Shown: piece after piece, positions 35,980 to 48,300 of the stretch
Layout: the number at the start of each line of letters is the position of its first letter
Numbering within the stretch: position 1 is the first letter of the stretch
From: Beverwykella pulmonaria
Lineage: Eukaryota > Ascomycota > Dothideomycetes > Pleosporales > Melanommataceae
Length of the DNA stretch: 64,000 bases
Assembly (NCBI GenBank): GCA_001599595.1
Contig: BCHH01000003.1
Coordinates: forward strand, 138,847 to 202,846
Direction: 5' to 3'
Notes under the pieces: generated by a model
Database searches by the model: none
The model's input: only the letters and a program-made list of their open reading frames with translations
Told to the model about the DNA's origin: nothing
Program-made: the position numbers and the translations under genes

Positions 35980-36269
35980 TTGTTTTTAACAGTCACCGAA
36001 GCGAGTTGGCTACCTTTGTCAAGACTCTTATTGGTTAAATCTTAATAATAGTAAAACTGAATTTTCGATCTAGATTTCCTTATTCACTGCCTATTACAAT
36101 TAGACCTAGTATATCCTTTTTAAAGCCACGCTTAGCTCTGCCGAGCTAGCCAATCTAAAACAGTAATATTGTTAGGTAATATAAACTATATCGAACATGA
36201 TATATGTAGAATTAGAATCGGATAGGTTGAGTTATATAATGCTAGATATGTTAGCCTCTCCTGCTGCTA

Positions 36270-36560
36270 GCTCTGCATGTGTGACGGCAACCATCGTTCC
36301 CGCCACTCACTCTCGTTGCGTGAGTGCCCCTGCACCTTGACCCCGGTTCCTGCGCCTTGACCATGCTCCTGCGCCTTGACCATGCTCCTGCGCCTTGACC
36401 ACATCCCCAAGTATATTGCTAAGGCAGCCCGTCCTTTCTTTGTTCTCTAGCTTTCATCTTCGACAAACACGATAGTTATACGTAGTCTATCAATCTAGAG
36501 AATCTGATGCCTGTTCATCTCGCGTTCCCTTATGATGCTGCGTCTTCGTGATAGCATGGC
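36270..36560. mobile_element. Insertion in the left arm, LTR-like, with a short tandem repeat
   Basis: This stretch is absent from the corresponding place in the right arm. It begins near TGTGTGACGG, a common fungal LTR start. It contains four head-to-tail copies of a unit of about 20 bp based on CTGCGCCTTGACCATGCTC at about 36327-36402. Ends are approximate. Confidence 0.45.
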
Positions 36561-36654
36561 TGCGATCCCTTAAATTACTAATATCGTACTACCTCTATTG
36601 CATTCTCTGCTACTTGCTATCTAAATAAACTCGCGAGTTGCTGTTACCAAAAGG

Positions 36655-37270
36655 TGTCCAAAAAAAGTAGCGATTTCAAATTAAAGAAACTTTGTATAAC
36701 GTATTTAGAAGTGAGTCACCACCCCCAACATTAATCTTCTATTTTACACTAGAAAAACTTTTACAACGCAAAGAGATACTGGCTATCCACAAAATTCAAA
36801 TTGATATACAGTAATATCCGTATCTTTCTAATACGTACGAATGTTGTGTCTTGTTCTTTGTAGTGGCTACATTGCGTCTGCTGCTGAGTGTTGCCATCTA
36901 AGCAGTCCTCACGTAACGCGTTTTGCTCTTCTTCCGTTCGTCAGCCTCCTTTTCAGCTGCTATTTTAGAGCCCTCTGCTATTGCTAGAGTTTCTGGTAAC
37001 AGAATCTGCTTCTTTTTGCAACTTCTTTGCTTTGTGGCAGCCTTATTTGCTTTCTAAAAGCCTGCAATTTCCTCGTGCATAAACACAACAGAATGTATTA
37101 CTATCTGAGCGCCGTTGGTAAGGCGATCAGGCGACTGCACAATTGGCGTGGGTGAACTATCTTAATGTCTTTGAATAACTTCTCTATGCCAATAAAAAAA
37201 TCTTATGTAGGGGTGATTCGAACACCCATATCGCGAATTAAGGTTGATTGAGCTTCTAGCTTAGCAGCGT
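36655..37270 (-). mobile_element. 3' part of a degenerate pogo/Fot1-like transposon
   Basis: Minus-strand translation gives fragments such as QSTLIRDMGVRITPT and a Lys/Arg-rich helix (AATKQRSCKKKQILLPE) typical of Fot1/pogo transposase C-termini, with stops. The end near 36.65 kb (GGTGTCCAAAAAAAGTAGC) looks like the terminal inverted repeat and is similar to the 5' end of the copy at 43.4 kb. Not functional. Confidence 0.55.
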
Positions 37271-39504
37271 TACTAGGTGTTTTGGATTCCTATTGTGTGA
37301 CTCTGCAGCAGGAGGGTGTCACAGTAACCACCGTGACACCTGTCAACGGTCCCGAACGACGGTCCGAATGACAGAACCCCCCCGACCGACGGTCGTGACA
37401 AGTACTGTACTCTACGACACAGTACTCTCCGAATGACGAGCTCGGCAACTAGCCGACCTAACCTGAAATGCTCAACCAAGCCCCAACTGGGCTCGACCCG
37501 CGCACGAACCAGACCCCTGATGCACGAACCATGCTGAATATTTATTTGAACGAGAAGGACTTCTGGTCGAGCTCCTTACGCAACGTCTTGTATGATAATT
37601 CATCGCACCTGAGATTGTATCTGTAGCTTCCTGATATTTAATTGAATCTTTATCCTCTGCCACCGATAGCCTCGTATGACAGTTGTGGAGGGTGAGAGGG
37701 ATGAATACAAAGTAAATGTCGAAGCAGGGAATGGGTAATGTGATAGTGTAAGCTGGGGCGTGGAGGAAAACGGTGTCAAGATGTGTATTGTGTGTGATAT
37801 ATTTACAGCTGATATATATATATGACGGACTGATTAGTCAGTGGCATATCCACGTGACATATGGTGTCCTCGGCTTACAGATAGACAATAAATTTCTGAC
37901 GAGCGTGAGGCTTCACTGTGAGCGGCGTCAATGCCAGAACAAAGTATGCAGCAGATACAATTCAAGATTGACTATGAAGACTATCTAGGAGATTCGTGAA
38001 GTTTATATATTCGACTGGATCTGTGGATCTGTGATCACAGATCAAACAGATCCACGATTCGTTGATGGTACTGTGGCTCACTGTATCATGCCGGCTTGAT
38101 CCGCTGGTTGATGGTACTGTGACTTACAGTATCATGCTGGTTTTGATTCGCTGGTTGATGGCGAGGCATCATCCCCATGTCGCAGCCGGTCTCATAACCT
38201 CGTGTTGGAGTGCTCGTCGCGCTACTGTAGTGAACAGTTCGACTGGTCACCAATAGTTCCTGGGTTGCGTTTTGTAACAATTTGGTAGTCTTCCTAGGTT
38301 ATGTTTATAACACTTTTAATTAAATTGTGTCTTAAACTTAATTGTTTGCTTATGTCACGGCGACTAGGCATTCAGGTATGAACACTAGATATCAGTATCA
38401 GATTCAGGGATTGATTGCTACGTGCTACTGTCGTGATGGTTCCAGACGTCAGATGCAGAGAAAGGAAAGTTTCTCTGCCAGGTTATATACAGAATGTGCT
38501 GGGCTCGTGCGCGGCCAAGGTGTTACGTAACGTGTCAGGGAAGCGACATTGTCAGGGGAACCACGATAGTTACCGTGACAGCTTAACAAAGTTGTGCGGC
38601 TAGTGCTTGCTAACCTAGCTAGCAGTGTGTTTAGCAAGTAGTTTGTTAGCTATATCTTGCAGATTGCTTAGAGTTATTTTAAGGCCCCTGGTACTAGGTC
38701 GAACTTTATGGGGTTAGACTAGGCCAGATTGGGACAGGTGGGGTCACTAGGTGGTGCACCACGCTAGTCCTACCCTGTCTAGGCTATAGTCAGGTGTTAT
38801 CACATGACTGGGCATATATATTCCCGGATCGCTACGGGCTGTGCTCGGTAGCGATTCGTTTGAGTATTCTTTAGGAATGCGAACTCTTCTCCGTGCTATC
38901 CTCTGTTACCATCGCCTAGTGACCCTGTAAGGGTTCTGATCCACCGGATCAACGGCACGACTATATGCGCTAAACCACTGAGCCCAAAGGCATGCACAAG
39001 TTGAATCAGCACGATTCAGCTTGCGTAGTCGGTATTTATGCATGTAACAAACACACTTGCGCCATTGCACCACTCAAGCCCACACGTGGGCACATGCATG
39101 GGATCTATCCCATCACAGGTGGGTTGTCTTACACTAAATAGGGTTGAGAGTAAGGGTTCGGGATGGATAGGAGTATATTATAGGAGGGGACGAATTGCTG
39201 CCAAGCCACATTGGCAGCGGGGGAACACTAATAGGCTAAATCACATGACATCTCGGCCATACTGCCTCCGTACAGGCCTGGTACCAGCCTTACAACATGT
39301 ATAGGCCAAAACCGGCCTTACAGTATCCCTTCACGATCCGAACGTCCCATAAGGAAAACAAAGACAACACCGTCTAGTTCCATTCCTTTATAACGTACCG
39401 GCACTCCAACCAATCCACCACTACTCTTTATTTTTACTTTTATGACCTTGCATGCTCTCTAACAATAATCCTAACTGTTGTAGGGTCCTTTTTAGGAAGG
39501 ATTT
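37271..39504. other. Accessory spacer with retroelement debris
   Basis: No intact gene. It contains one solo LTR (37747-37879), a direct duplication of about 58 bp at about 38.05-38.16 kb (TTGATGGTACTGTG...), and LTR-like sequence with a TATATATTCC box at about 38.7-38.95 kb. Short open frames show no domain. Confidence 0.4.
37747..37879 (-). mobile_element. Solo LTR, copy 2
   Basis: 133-bp copy in inverted orientation relative to copy 1, from TGTAAGCTGG to CGGCTTACA, flanked by a perfect 5-bp duplication, GATAG. Confidence 0.75.
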
Positions 39505-39630
39505 TGTAAGCCTAGGACACCATACTGTCACGTGGATATGCCAATGACTAATCAGTCCGTTATATATATCAGCTGTAAATATATCACATACAATACACAT
39601 CTTGAAACCTTTTCTACACTTCTGCTTACA
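39505..39630 (+). mobile_element. Solo LTR, copy 3
   Basis: Same family as copies 1 and 2 (TGTAAGCCTAGGACACC ... CTGCTTACA). The flanks GATTT and CAAGT do not match, so the insertion is old or rearranged. Confidence 0.65.
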
Positions 39631-40552
39631 CAAGTAGATTCACAGATTCGTGATTGTGGCTTTATAATGCTTGGCACATACAGATCTCCTAATCAATCAC
39701 GTGATGCAAGATCACGTGTACGTACCCGTGCTTCAGTCTTTTTCTTCCTGAGGTCATAGCCCTTCAGGCCGTATCCAGATTCGGAGTCACTTAGGAAAAA
39801 ACCCTATTAAGAAAGAGCAAGTGACAATGTTGAAGAAACTAACCCTTGCCTAGTGGCGACATGCACTAAGGTTTATGTCTAAATCTTAACACAGGACTAA
39901 GATTAAGGATATTTGTTGAAGACTTTGAAAATGCGAAGACAGTTGCTAATTATAAGGCTAAGGATAGAAAAGATATATTTGTAAAGGGCTGGGCCCTGGT
40001 TATGTGGATCCTTCGGCTCGCCTCGGATCCTTCGTACGAAGCCTTGGCAGGACCTTATAAACTCCGCCGGCCTCTGCCCCCTTTGTTCTTCTTCATGCTT
40101 CCTTCTGTCGCTAGATAGGAACACAATGCTTATTATTTGAGCCTCTTCTATCCCTTTACAATATTAATCGAGGTTCGGGAAAAGAATCGACGATTTAAGA
40201 AGCAGAGGAGCAAGGAATCAAATTCGATAGAGATTGGTATTGGAGACGAACCTGGCCAACTGCTAACGCCACCACCAACAAGCTTTTGCGGTATTTTCCT
40301 CAACATTCATCCCTTAATCATATGATTAATGCTCACTCCTCTACCTATGGACCTTAGATCTTGCCACTGACATCTATATTTGTAATAAAGTAGCTGAGTT
40401 CTAAGGGAGGGAACCTGGTACTAAAGACGATATCGTTCTCGCCGGCAATTATAAGATATCGATTCAGGCCTGGGGAGAGATGGAGATACCCTTACTGACG
40501 TTAAAAGGCATCAGATCAACAACGTTGAAGTGAGTCGCTCTGATTCCATTTC

Positions 40553-40665
40553 CAGATGAGCTCGAAATCACACCCCTCCACGCTGCCGCTGTACAAGACC
40601 ATTTAGAAGCTACACAATTTCTCCTCGAAAGCGGAGCATCTTCAACAGCTAGAGCTTGATATGTG
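40553..40665 (+). pseudogene. Ankyrin-repeat gene fragment
   Basis: Translation reads EITPLHAAAVQDHLEATQFL followed by LESGAS, a clear ankyrin repeat, preceded by an intron-like end (TTTCCAG) and soon followed by stops. No longer coding. It is on the same strand as the broken NLR-type domain at 25.3 kb and could derive from the same kind of gene. Confidence 0.6.
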
Positions 40666-41010
40666 AGAGGAAGATGTCAGAATTGTTGGTGTTCTTATTT
40701 ATGTTTACTTTGGTTTTGGCTGCAATACCTTGTATCGGCTGACGGGATTAATTTACGAAGATATCACACATATTGCCCGATATGGAGGTCATGCGTCGAA
40801 CCGATTCATTAATGCCTCAACAACTACTCATGGCGGAAATCGCTTTACGGCCGCCCAATAAGGTCATAGAGATCATTAGGAGTTTCCACTGGTGGCGAAA
40901 CAGGGTATACAGCCAATCAAAGATAATATGCCTTCGCAGCCGAAATTTACGTGCACCTTTATTTTCATTGTCAGAGGTGGAAGATGGGATTTGATTATTG
41001 TAATAGAGCC

Positions 41011-41440
41011 TTATCCATGGTGGTTGTTATCCCTATCGTGAGCTTTTACCTTCATGAGGCGTTCCCGGAAGTTCATACTCAGTTGCTTGCACTTGCCATC
41101 CGCGCGCTCCCATTCATCAGTTATCATCGTCTGACCTTCCTCAACAGCCTCTTTGCTCATAGAGCGATCGAATCTCCCCTCTAGCATATCTTTCTCGTAG
41201 TTCCACACGCCTTCTATCATGTTGAGGTCAGGAAAGTTTGGAGGGTGTGGAGCGCGGATAATGCCTTGGATGCTGTACTTAGCTTCACACATCGCAATAG
41301 CATTCTGGTGTATAGGAGCTCCATCCTCCACAACAATAATAAGGCAGCTAGGGTTAAGCTTTTGAAGCTCTATACAATAGGGGAACAGCTGTAGATAGAG
41401 AAAAACTAGTGGTATAGGAACCAGTCAATCCCACGCTTTT
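41011..41440 (-). pseudogene. Tc1/mariner-type transposase remnant
   Basis: Minus strand encodes ELQKLNPSCLIIVVEDGAP, then IHQNAIAM and FPDLNMIEGVWNYEKDML, the second Asp and the PDLNxIE block of Tc1/mariner DDE transposases. The N-terminal half is not recognisable and the flanks contain stops, so it is a fragment. Confidence 0.7.
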
Positions 41441-43390
41441 TTTTCACCACGCTGGATAGGCTCATGCTTAAAGACCTAAGATGCCTTCTTCTCACATTGC
41501 ATCCTAGTAGTATAAATTTTGTACGTCAACATTAACCTCAGCTAGGATCCTATTTTCAATTGTGCCTACTCTGCAACATTCAGCCTCTCCTCTTGCAAGA
41601 CCTTATTATCTAGGTTCTTATTCTCCAACTACTTTGAATGAACTATCTTTTCTGCTAGCGTCTTACACTCCCACAGAACTTGAGGACGCATTACTTGAGT
41701 ATCCTCACACATCGCGCCCTATTAGATAATTTTGAAATACACTAGATCTATAGGCTCAGTTCTCTCCTTAGGAGTTTCTCTGTAAGCCGTATATATATAT
41801 ATGTCTATTCTAGACATACATAGTCTAGAAATCTATTTGCTTATAGTTATAAGCCCGGACCGACTCTGCATTTAAGCAGCGTTGGCGAGGACTGGTACCC
41901 TTCTGGTACCACCAGCACGCGTCCCGTATCATTACTGACTCCTCCGAGAACTTTTGCACCTAGATCAACGCCTTATCAGCTGCCTTCCTGTTTTTCTACA
42001 AGTTTGTAGAATCTAGCAGATCGAGAATTTCCTCATTGCTAATCAAGTCAACTGTGCGCCGCTGTCAGGAGCAAGCTCTATACCACTCGACCAGCGCTAC
42101 CTAAAAAAGGTGCAGTGAACCCAATAGAGTGAGGTGCGTATAGAATAAAATATATACCGTGACAGCCGCACAATCAAGTTGGCAGTAGATTTTTTAACAC
42201 CAATAGCGAACTCAATATTATTGAAATTGCACTCGCAAACAATGCAGAGGGTAATAACGGCAGTGTGTAATGTACGAGATGTATTAGAAGAGCATTTGGG
42301 CTTTATATTAGCATGTGAACGATTTTACAATATTACTTATATGAAAAATGTAACGCTTTCGGCTTGTCCTGATGTAGCGAGCTGATCATGGTCAAACGGC
42401 TTATAAGCTGCTCTGGCTTGATCCCTCCTAGAACGACGCAGTCGCCATATGATCATTATCCCCCATCAGAAAACCCTTACAAAAAATGGAGGCGTACGCA
42501 AAATTTCAGGATGGAAAACACTATTTGAAATAGCGTGCTACAAGAAGCCTTTAATTGTTAATCTGTGTCTATATAGGTGCCGCACATATGCTCTCCGTAT
42601 ATAGATATCAGGAGGCGATAAACCAACTCTGGCTGCTAAAGGCCAAAAGCAGAGCATATTAGAAAAAGCTTATTTGAATACAGGATGTTACATTGAAGGA
42701 GAATCTATACTTTCGACACCAAAATGATTTAGACCCGCCCCTGTAAGGGGAAGAACTGAATGATATCACACAAACTGTGATGACGAGCTTGGCCTTCAGT
42801 ATCGTAGATTCGGTGAAACAATGAAAGGATAAATCGGCTCTATTTCCGCTACAATAAGATAGAGAGGGAAGTGGAATACAGGGAGAACGATCCTATATAC
42901 AGTGGGGGGCATGGTCCAGGCGCGAGCTGATAGAGCATGCCTAAAGATCAGGCTATAGTACGGCTGATACACTTCACGCCAATGTGATAGTGTTTGAGCT
43001 GAATTTGCGCCACTACTACTGACTCGTGCTCATGCGACGTGTGGTCGAGCTAATGAGCAGCACCGTCACACAAACACTCCACATGACATCACTCTAGTAT
43101 CCAGAATTTGTCTGAATTAGAATACGAACCTAACCAACCTTCTAATTACCATCGATCTAATCATCGATCTAATCAGCTTCCTAATCAATATTGAATTGAT
43201 TAGGAGACAATTAGACGCAGATTGTTAATTGAGTAAAGTCAAATCATCAAATGATTAGAGATCCCATCTGATATCCCCTCAATTCAATTCTTCTCCTGAC
43301 GAACAATTGAACACTCTTGATACCAGCTCTATATTAACCACACAGCTAGCTGCCTCTGAAACTAGCAATGCTCATTAACTGCACAAAGAA
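41441..43390. other. AT-rich accessory sequence, no gene seen
   Basis: No intact gene. A tRNA-like head (GGTCGAGTGG box on the minus strand near 42.05-42.10 kb) may mark an old SINE, but no B box was found. The rest is unassigned. Confidence 0.35.
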
Positions 43391-44690
43391 ATGGCTTCTG
43401 CTTCCTCTAACCTATTTTACAACCCAGCCACCACCACCTTAAGCAAGTTGACATCATCAAAACAAACAAAAGAATTTAGATTTCAACTTTGGATAACGCA
43501 TTTCACAAGTAAGTCGCCACCCTCAAGAAAAATATGCGACGGTTTAACCAGCAACCAACATGGTTCAACCACCCAACTCAGAATCGTTCCACAACGAAGG
43601 CAGAATATCTTTAGTTATTTTGCCTATTAATAAAAAGCAAATACAGAGTGTAAAACGCGCTGCGGCGACCTATAATGTCCTCAGAAGCACGCTTAGAGAT
43701 CGACATGTTGGAAAGTTTCACGACACGATTGTGAACCCAATTCAAAGAATCTCACTAAGCCTAAGGAATAAGTTATTGTTCATTACATACTTTAGTCGCA
43801 TTTGCGAGGATTTCCGACGACTCTAAGCAAACAACTAAGCTTAATACACAATTTAATCAGAAGTATAATCGCCAGAGAGCCTATGCGAAGATCTAGAGGT
43901 TATTAGGCCGTAGTTTGACCTTGTGCGCAATGTCAAGGCAAAGTACAGCATTGTCAACAAAAACATCTATAACTTTAACAAGACGAGCTATTGAATAGGC
44001 GTTATATTAACGTATGTGATCATTACCGACTTAGAGAGACTTAATTAGCTTAAAGATGTGTAAGCAGGCAATCGCGAATAGGCTACAGTAATTGCAAGTA
44101 TTAACGCTTGCTTGTGGTGGGCAATCCCACTATTCATTATTCTTTTAGCTATGGCCTATATTAGTAAGCGACAACAGCCGGTCAACTAAGAAGCTTAGTA
44201 TTAAGTAGCTTGAGCGCTTTGACAAGCATACAAAGAATTGTACAGCAGGCGCACGCTGCTTACTAATTCTCAATAGCTAGATTTGATAACCTTTTCAATA
44301 AGAAGGATATTATTCTATTATGGACTTAATGTGGGCTGCTTTAGGCTATTAAAGACGGCGTATATACGCGAAATTGAGAGCTTTACGCGCAATGACATCA
44401 ACACATCACTAAGCTAGAGTTTCTACTAGCCTTGAAAGCTTGAGATGATGTTGACCTTTGTAATTGATTTGTAGTAGGCTGCTTTAAAGACGCGGGCCTA
44501 GTACCACACAACCTAGAGGCAGTACTATTAAAACTTAATGTTAGGCTTTAAACGCAAACTCCTCCTGCAGCGGAGGTAACCTAGCAGGAATCGAAAGCAC
44601 TTAGCAACGCTGCTAGGTTAGAAGATCAGTCAACCTTAATTCGCGATATGGATGTTTAAATCACCCCTACATAAGATTTTTTTTGTCAAG
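43391..44690 (+). pseudogene. Degenerate pogo/Fot1-like transposon, 5' and middle part
   Basis: From about 43558 the plus strand encodes INKKQIQSVKRAAATYNVLR followed by STLRDRHVGK, the helix-turn-helix of Fot1/pogo transposases. The family sequence continues through stops as VKAKYSIVNKNIYNFNKTSY (the DDE-region block normally YNFDETGF) and WWAIPLFII, ending with QSTLIRDMDV near 44.65 kb. Catalytic Asp is replaced by Asn in the first block and the frame is repeatedly broken. The direction of change (many G-to-A/C-to-T type losses) fits repeat-induced mutation. Confidence 0.7.
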
Positions 44691-45132
44691 TATTTGTAAA
44701 AATATTCAAATTTGAAATCGTGATTTGCTCAGATAGGTTTTGATGATAGCAACTCAAGTAAGAGGTTACTCAGATAGCAGGTAGCTCAGAATGCATTAGA
44801 TATAGTACGGAGGAATCGCTACCATGAAGAGCTAGCAGCGGAAGAGTTTCACATATCTAACACATTACAACTCAATCTATCCTATTCTAGCTCTACATAT
44901 ATCATGTTCCATATAGATTATATTACCTTGCAATATCCCTCTTCTAAATTGACTGACTCAACATAGCTTAACGTGGCTTCAAATAGCATATACTAGGACT
45001 AATCGTATTAGGCAATGGATAAAGAGATCTATATCGAAAATTTAGTTTGCTATTATTAAGATTTAGCCAAGCTGTTTAAGGTTAATGTCTTGAAAAAGGT
45101 GGCCGACTTGCTTGGGTGGCCGACAAAAACAA

Positions 45133-45140
45133 TATATAAA
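45133..45140 (+). promoter_or_regulatory. TATA box of micro-exon gene B
   Basis: TATATAAA followed by GCACGACAAG, 114 bp before ATG 45254 and matching the gene A promoter. Confidence 0.65.
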
Positions 45141-45253
45141 GCACGACAAGTCCTTTCTCTATCAAAGCGAACATCCAGCCTTTATTAAAATCTATTCATC
45201 TACCTCGATTATATTACTTGAATCAACCCTCTACTACAAATACATTTATAAAA

Positions 45254-45358
45254 ATGAAGTTCTTAATCCTTACTACCATGCTTATGGCATCTGTCCTTGC
45301 ATTCCCTAGTGCTCTTGAACAGGGAGAAACCCAGGCTAAAGAGCTTCAGGCTCGACAG
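45254..45358 (+). other. Leader exon of micro-exon gene B
   Basis: 35 codons, phase-0 end, with a classical signal peptide (basic start, LILTTMLMASVLA core, likely cleavage near AFPSA). Paralogous to the gene A leader. It is the only long exon of the gene. Confidence 0.8.
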
Positions 45359-48300
45359 GTAAGTTTAGAAACAATATTCTCTCTATATATTATAGAAATA
45401 TTAATTTTTTCTGGTGCAGGTAAGCAAATCTATTCCACTTACTTAATAGAATAAGCAGATAAGTTGCTAACTGCTGGTTGCGGTGCAGCTTGTAAGTGGT
45501 TTCCATGCCCTGGCTTGACGGACTAATGAGGCAAGTTACTAACTACTGGTCGCGGTGCAGGGTGTAAGTGGCTTCCATGCCCTGGCTTAACATAATGATA
45601 AGGCAAGTCGCTAACTGCTAGTCGCGATGCAGCTTGTAAGTGATTTCTACGCCCTGGCTTGACGGAATAATGAGGCAAGTCACTAACTGCTGGCCGTGGT
45701 GCAGCCTGTAAGTGGTTTCCATGCCCTGACTTGACGGACTAATGAGACAAGTTACTAACTGCTAATCGCGGTGCAGACTGTAAGTGGTTTCCCTGCCCTG
45801 GCTTAACTAACTAATGAGGCAAGTTGCTAACTGCCAGCCATGGTCCAGAATGTAAGTGGTTTCTATGTCCTGGCTTGACGGACTGATGAGGCAAGTCGCT
45901 AACTGCTAGTCGCGATGCAGCTTGTAAGTGGTTTCCATGCCCTGGCTTGACAGAATAATGAGGCAAGCCGCTAACTGCCGGTTGTGGTGCAGCTTGTAAG
46001 TAGATCCTATGTTCTGACTTGATGGACTGATAAATCAGGTCGCTAATTGCTAGTCGTGATGTAGTGCGTAAGTAGATTCTATGTCCTTCACTAGCTTATT
46101 AGGCAAGTTGCTAACTCCTGGCCGTGGTGCAGCCTGTAAGTGGTTTCCATGTCCTTACTTGACGGATTGATGAGGCAAGTCGCTGATTGCTGGTTGCGGT
46201 GCAGTTCGTAAGTAGCTTCCATGTAATTACTTGACAGAGTGATGAGGCAAGTCGCTAACTGCTTGTTGCGGTGCAGTTCGTAAGTGGTTTCCATACCCTG
46301 GCTTGACGGACTGATGAGGCAAGTCACTAACTACTGGTCGTGGTGCAGCCTGTAAGTGGTTTCCATGCCCTGGCTTGACGGACTAATGAAGCAAGTTACT
46401 AACTGCTGGTCGCGGTGCAGGGTGTAAGTGGTTTCCATGCCCTGGTTTGACATAATGATAAGGCAAGTCGCTAACTGCTAGTCGCGATGCAGCTTGTAAG
46501 TGGTTTCTACGCCCTGGCTTGACAGAATGATGAGGCAAATCACTAACTGCTGGCCGTGGTGCAGCCTGTAAGTGGTTTCCATACCCTGGCTTGACAGACT
46601 AATAAGGCAAGTTGCTAACTGCTGGTCGCGGTGCAGGGTGTAAGTGGTTTCCATGCTCTGGCTTGACGGACTAACAAGGCAAGTTGCTAACTGCTAGTTG
46701 TGATGTAGTGTGTAAGTGGTTTCCATGTTCTAGCTTGACGGGCTGATAAGGCAAGTCGCTAACTGCTAGTCGCGGTGCAGCCTGTAAGTGGTTTCTATGC
46801 CCTGGCTTGACAGAATAACAAGGCAAGTTACTAACTGCTGATTGCGGTGCAGACTGTAAGTTGTTTCCATGCCCTGGCTTGACAGATTGATGAGACAAGT
46901 CGCTGACTGCTGGTCGCGGTGCAGCCTGTAAGTGATTTCTATGCCCTGGCTTCACAGAATAATAAGGCAAGTTGCTAACTACTAGTCGCGGTGCAGACTG
47001 TAAGTAGTTTCCATGCCCTAGCTTGACAGATTGATGGGGCAAGTCGCTAACTGCTAGTCGCGGTGCAGCCTGTAAGTGGTTTCTATGCCCTGGCTTCACA
47101 GAATAATCAGGCAAGTTGCTAACTGCTGGTCGCGGTGCAGACTGTAAGTGATTTATATGCCCTGGCTTGACAGATTGATTAGGCAAGTTGCTAACTGCTA
47201 GTTGCTGCGCAGCTTGTAAGTGATTTCTATGCCCTAGTTTGACAGGATAATAAGGCAAGTTGCTAACTGCTAGTCTTTGTGCAGACTGTAAGTGGTTTCC
47301 ATGCCCTAGTTTGATAGAATAATGGGGCGAGCTGCTAACCGCTGGTCTTGGTGCAGACTGTAAGTAGTTTCTATGCCCTATTTTAACAGAATAATAGGGC
47401 AAGCCGCTAACTGATAGCTGTGGTGCAGCTTGTAAGTAGTTTCCATTCCATGGTTTGACAGATTGACAAGGCAAGTCGCTAACTGCTAGTTGCGGTGCAG
47501 CTTGTAAGTGGTTTCTATGCCCTAGCTTGACGGATTCATGAGGCAAATTGCTAACTACTGGTCGCGGTGCAGAATGTAAGTGGTTTCCGTACCCTGGGTT
47601 GACAGAATAAGGCAAGCAACTAACTGCTGGCTGTGGTGCAGACTGTAAGTGGTTTCCATGCCCTAGCTTGACAGATTAGTAAGTCAAATCGCTAACTGCC
47701 GGTCGCGGTGCAGCTTGTAAGTAGATTATACGCCCTAGTTTGACGAATAATAAGGCAAGTCGCTAATTGCTAGTCGCGGTGCAGTCTGTAAGTAGTTTCC
47801 ATGCCCTGGCTTGACAGAATAATGAGGCAAGTTACTAACTGCTAGTCGCGGTGCAGGCTGTAAGTAGTTTCCACGCCCTAGCTTAACAGAATAATGAGGC
47901 AAGTTGCTAACTACTAGTTGCGGTGCAGCTTGTAAGTAGTTTCCATGCCCTAGCTCGACAGAGCGATGAAGCAAGTTGCTAACTGCTAGTCGCGGTGCAG
48001 TTAGTAAGTTATTTATTTGCCCTGTCTTGACAGAGTAATAAGGCAAGTCGCTAACTGCTGGTCGCGGTGCAGACTGTAAGTAGTTTCTATGCCCTAGTTT
48101 GACGGACTAATAAGGCAAGTCGCTAATTACTGCTCGCGGTGCAGACTGTAAGTGATTTCCACGCCCTTAACTTAAGACAATGATAAGGCAAGTCGCTAAC
48201 CGCTGGTCGCGATGCAGATTGTAAGTGGTTTCTATGCTCTGGCTTGACGGAATAATAAGGCAAGTCGCTAACTGCTAGTCGCGGTGAAGCTTGTAAGTGG

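Larger units (their letters stand above)
29178..37270 (-). repeat. Left arm of a large inverted duplication
   Basis: This segment is the inverted, diverged counterpart of about 43.4-51.3 kb. The outer edges match (29178 onward against the reverse complement of 51328), as do the array, leader exon, TATA region, the block at 36.06-36.27 kb, and a pogo-like transposon end at 37.19-37.27 kb. An insertion of about 290 bp (36.27-36.56 kb) interrupts this arm only. Confidence 0.75.

Noticed and set aside
37190..37225. tRNA B-box-like sequence (GTGTTCGAATCACC on the minus strand)
   Set aside because: The same sequence is part of the pogo-like transposon end and is present in degenerate form at 44.65 kb. 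There is no A box or cloverleaf around it.
42045..42105. tRNA-like head, GCGCTGGTCGAGTGGTATAGAG on the minus strand as 5' part of a tRNA or SINE
   Set aside because: No matching 3' acceptor stem or B box could be found, so I do not call a tRNA. An old SINE remains possible.
46671..47615. Long minus-strand open frame encoding 24-residue repeats (HLQAAPRLAVSDLP-like)
   Set aside because: It is the antisense of the intron array. The 72-bp period is a multiple of three, so one antisense frame stays open by chance over about 13 units. It has no leader or promoter and breaks elsewhere. Similar shadows occur at 47735-48046, 48348-48767 and 34313-34561. I keep it only as the alternative to test with stranded RNA.
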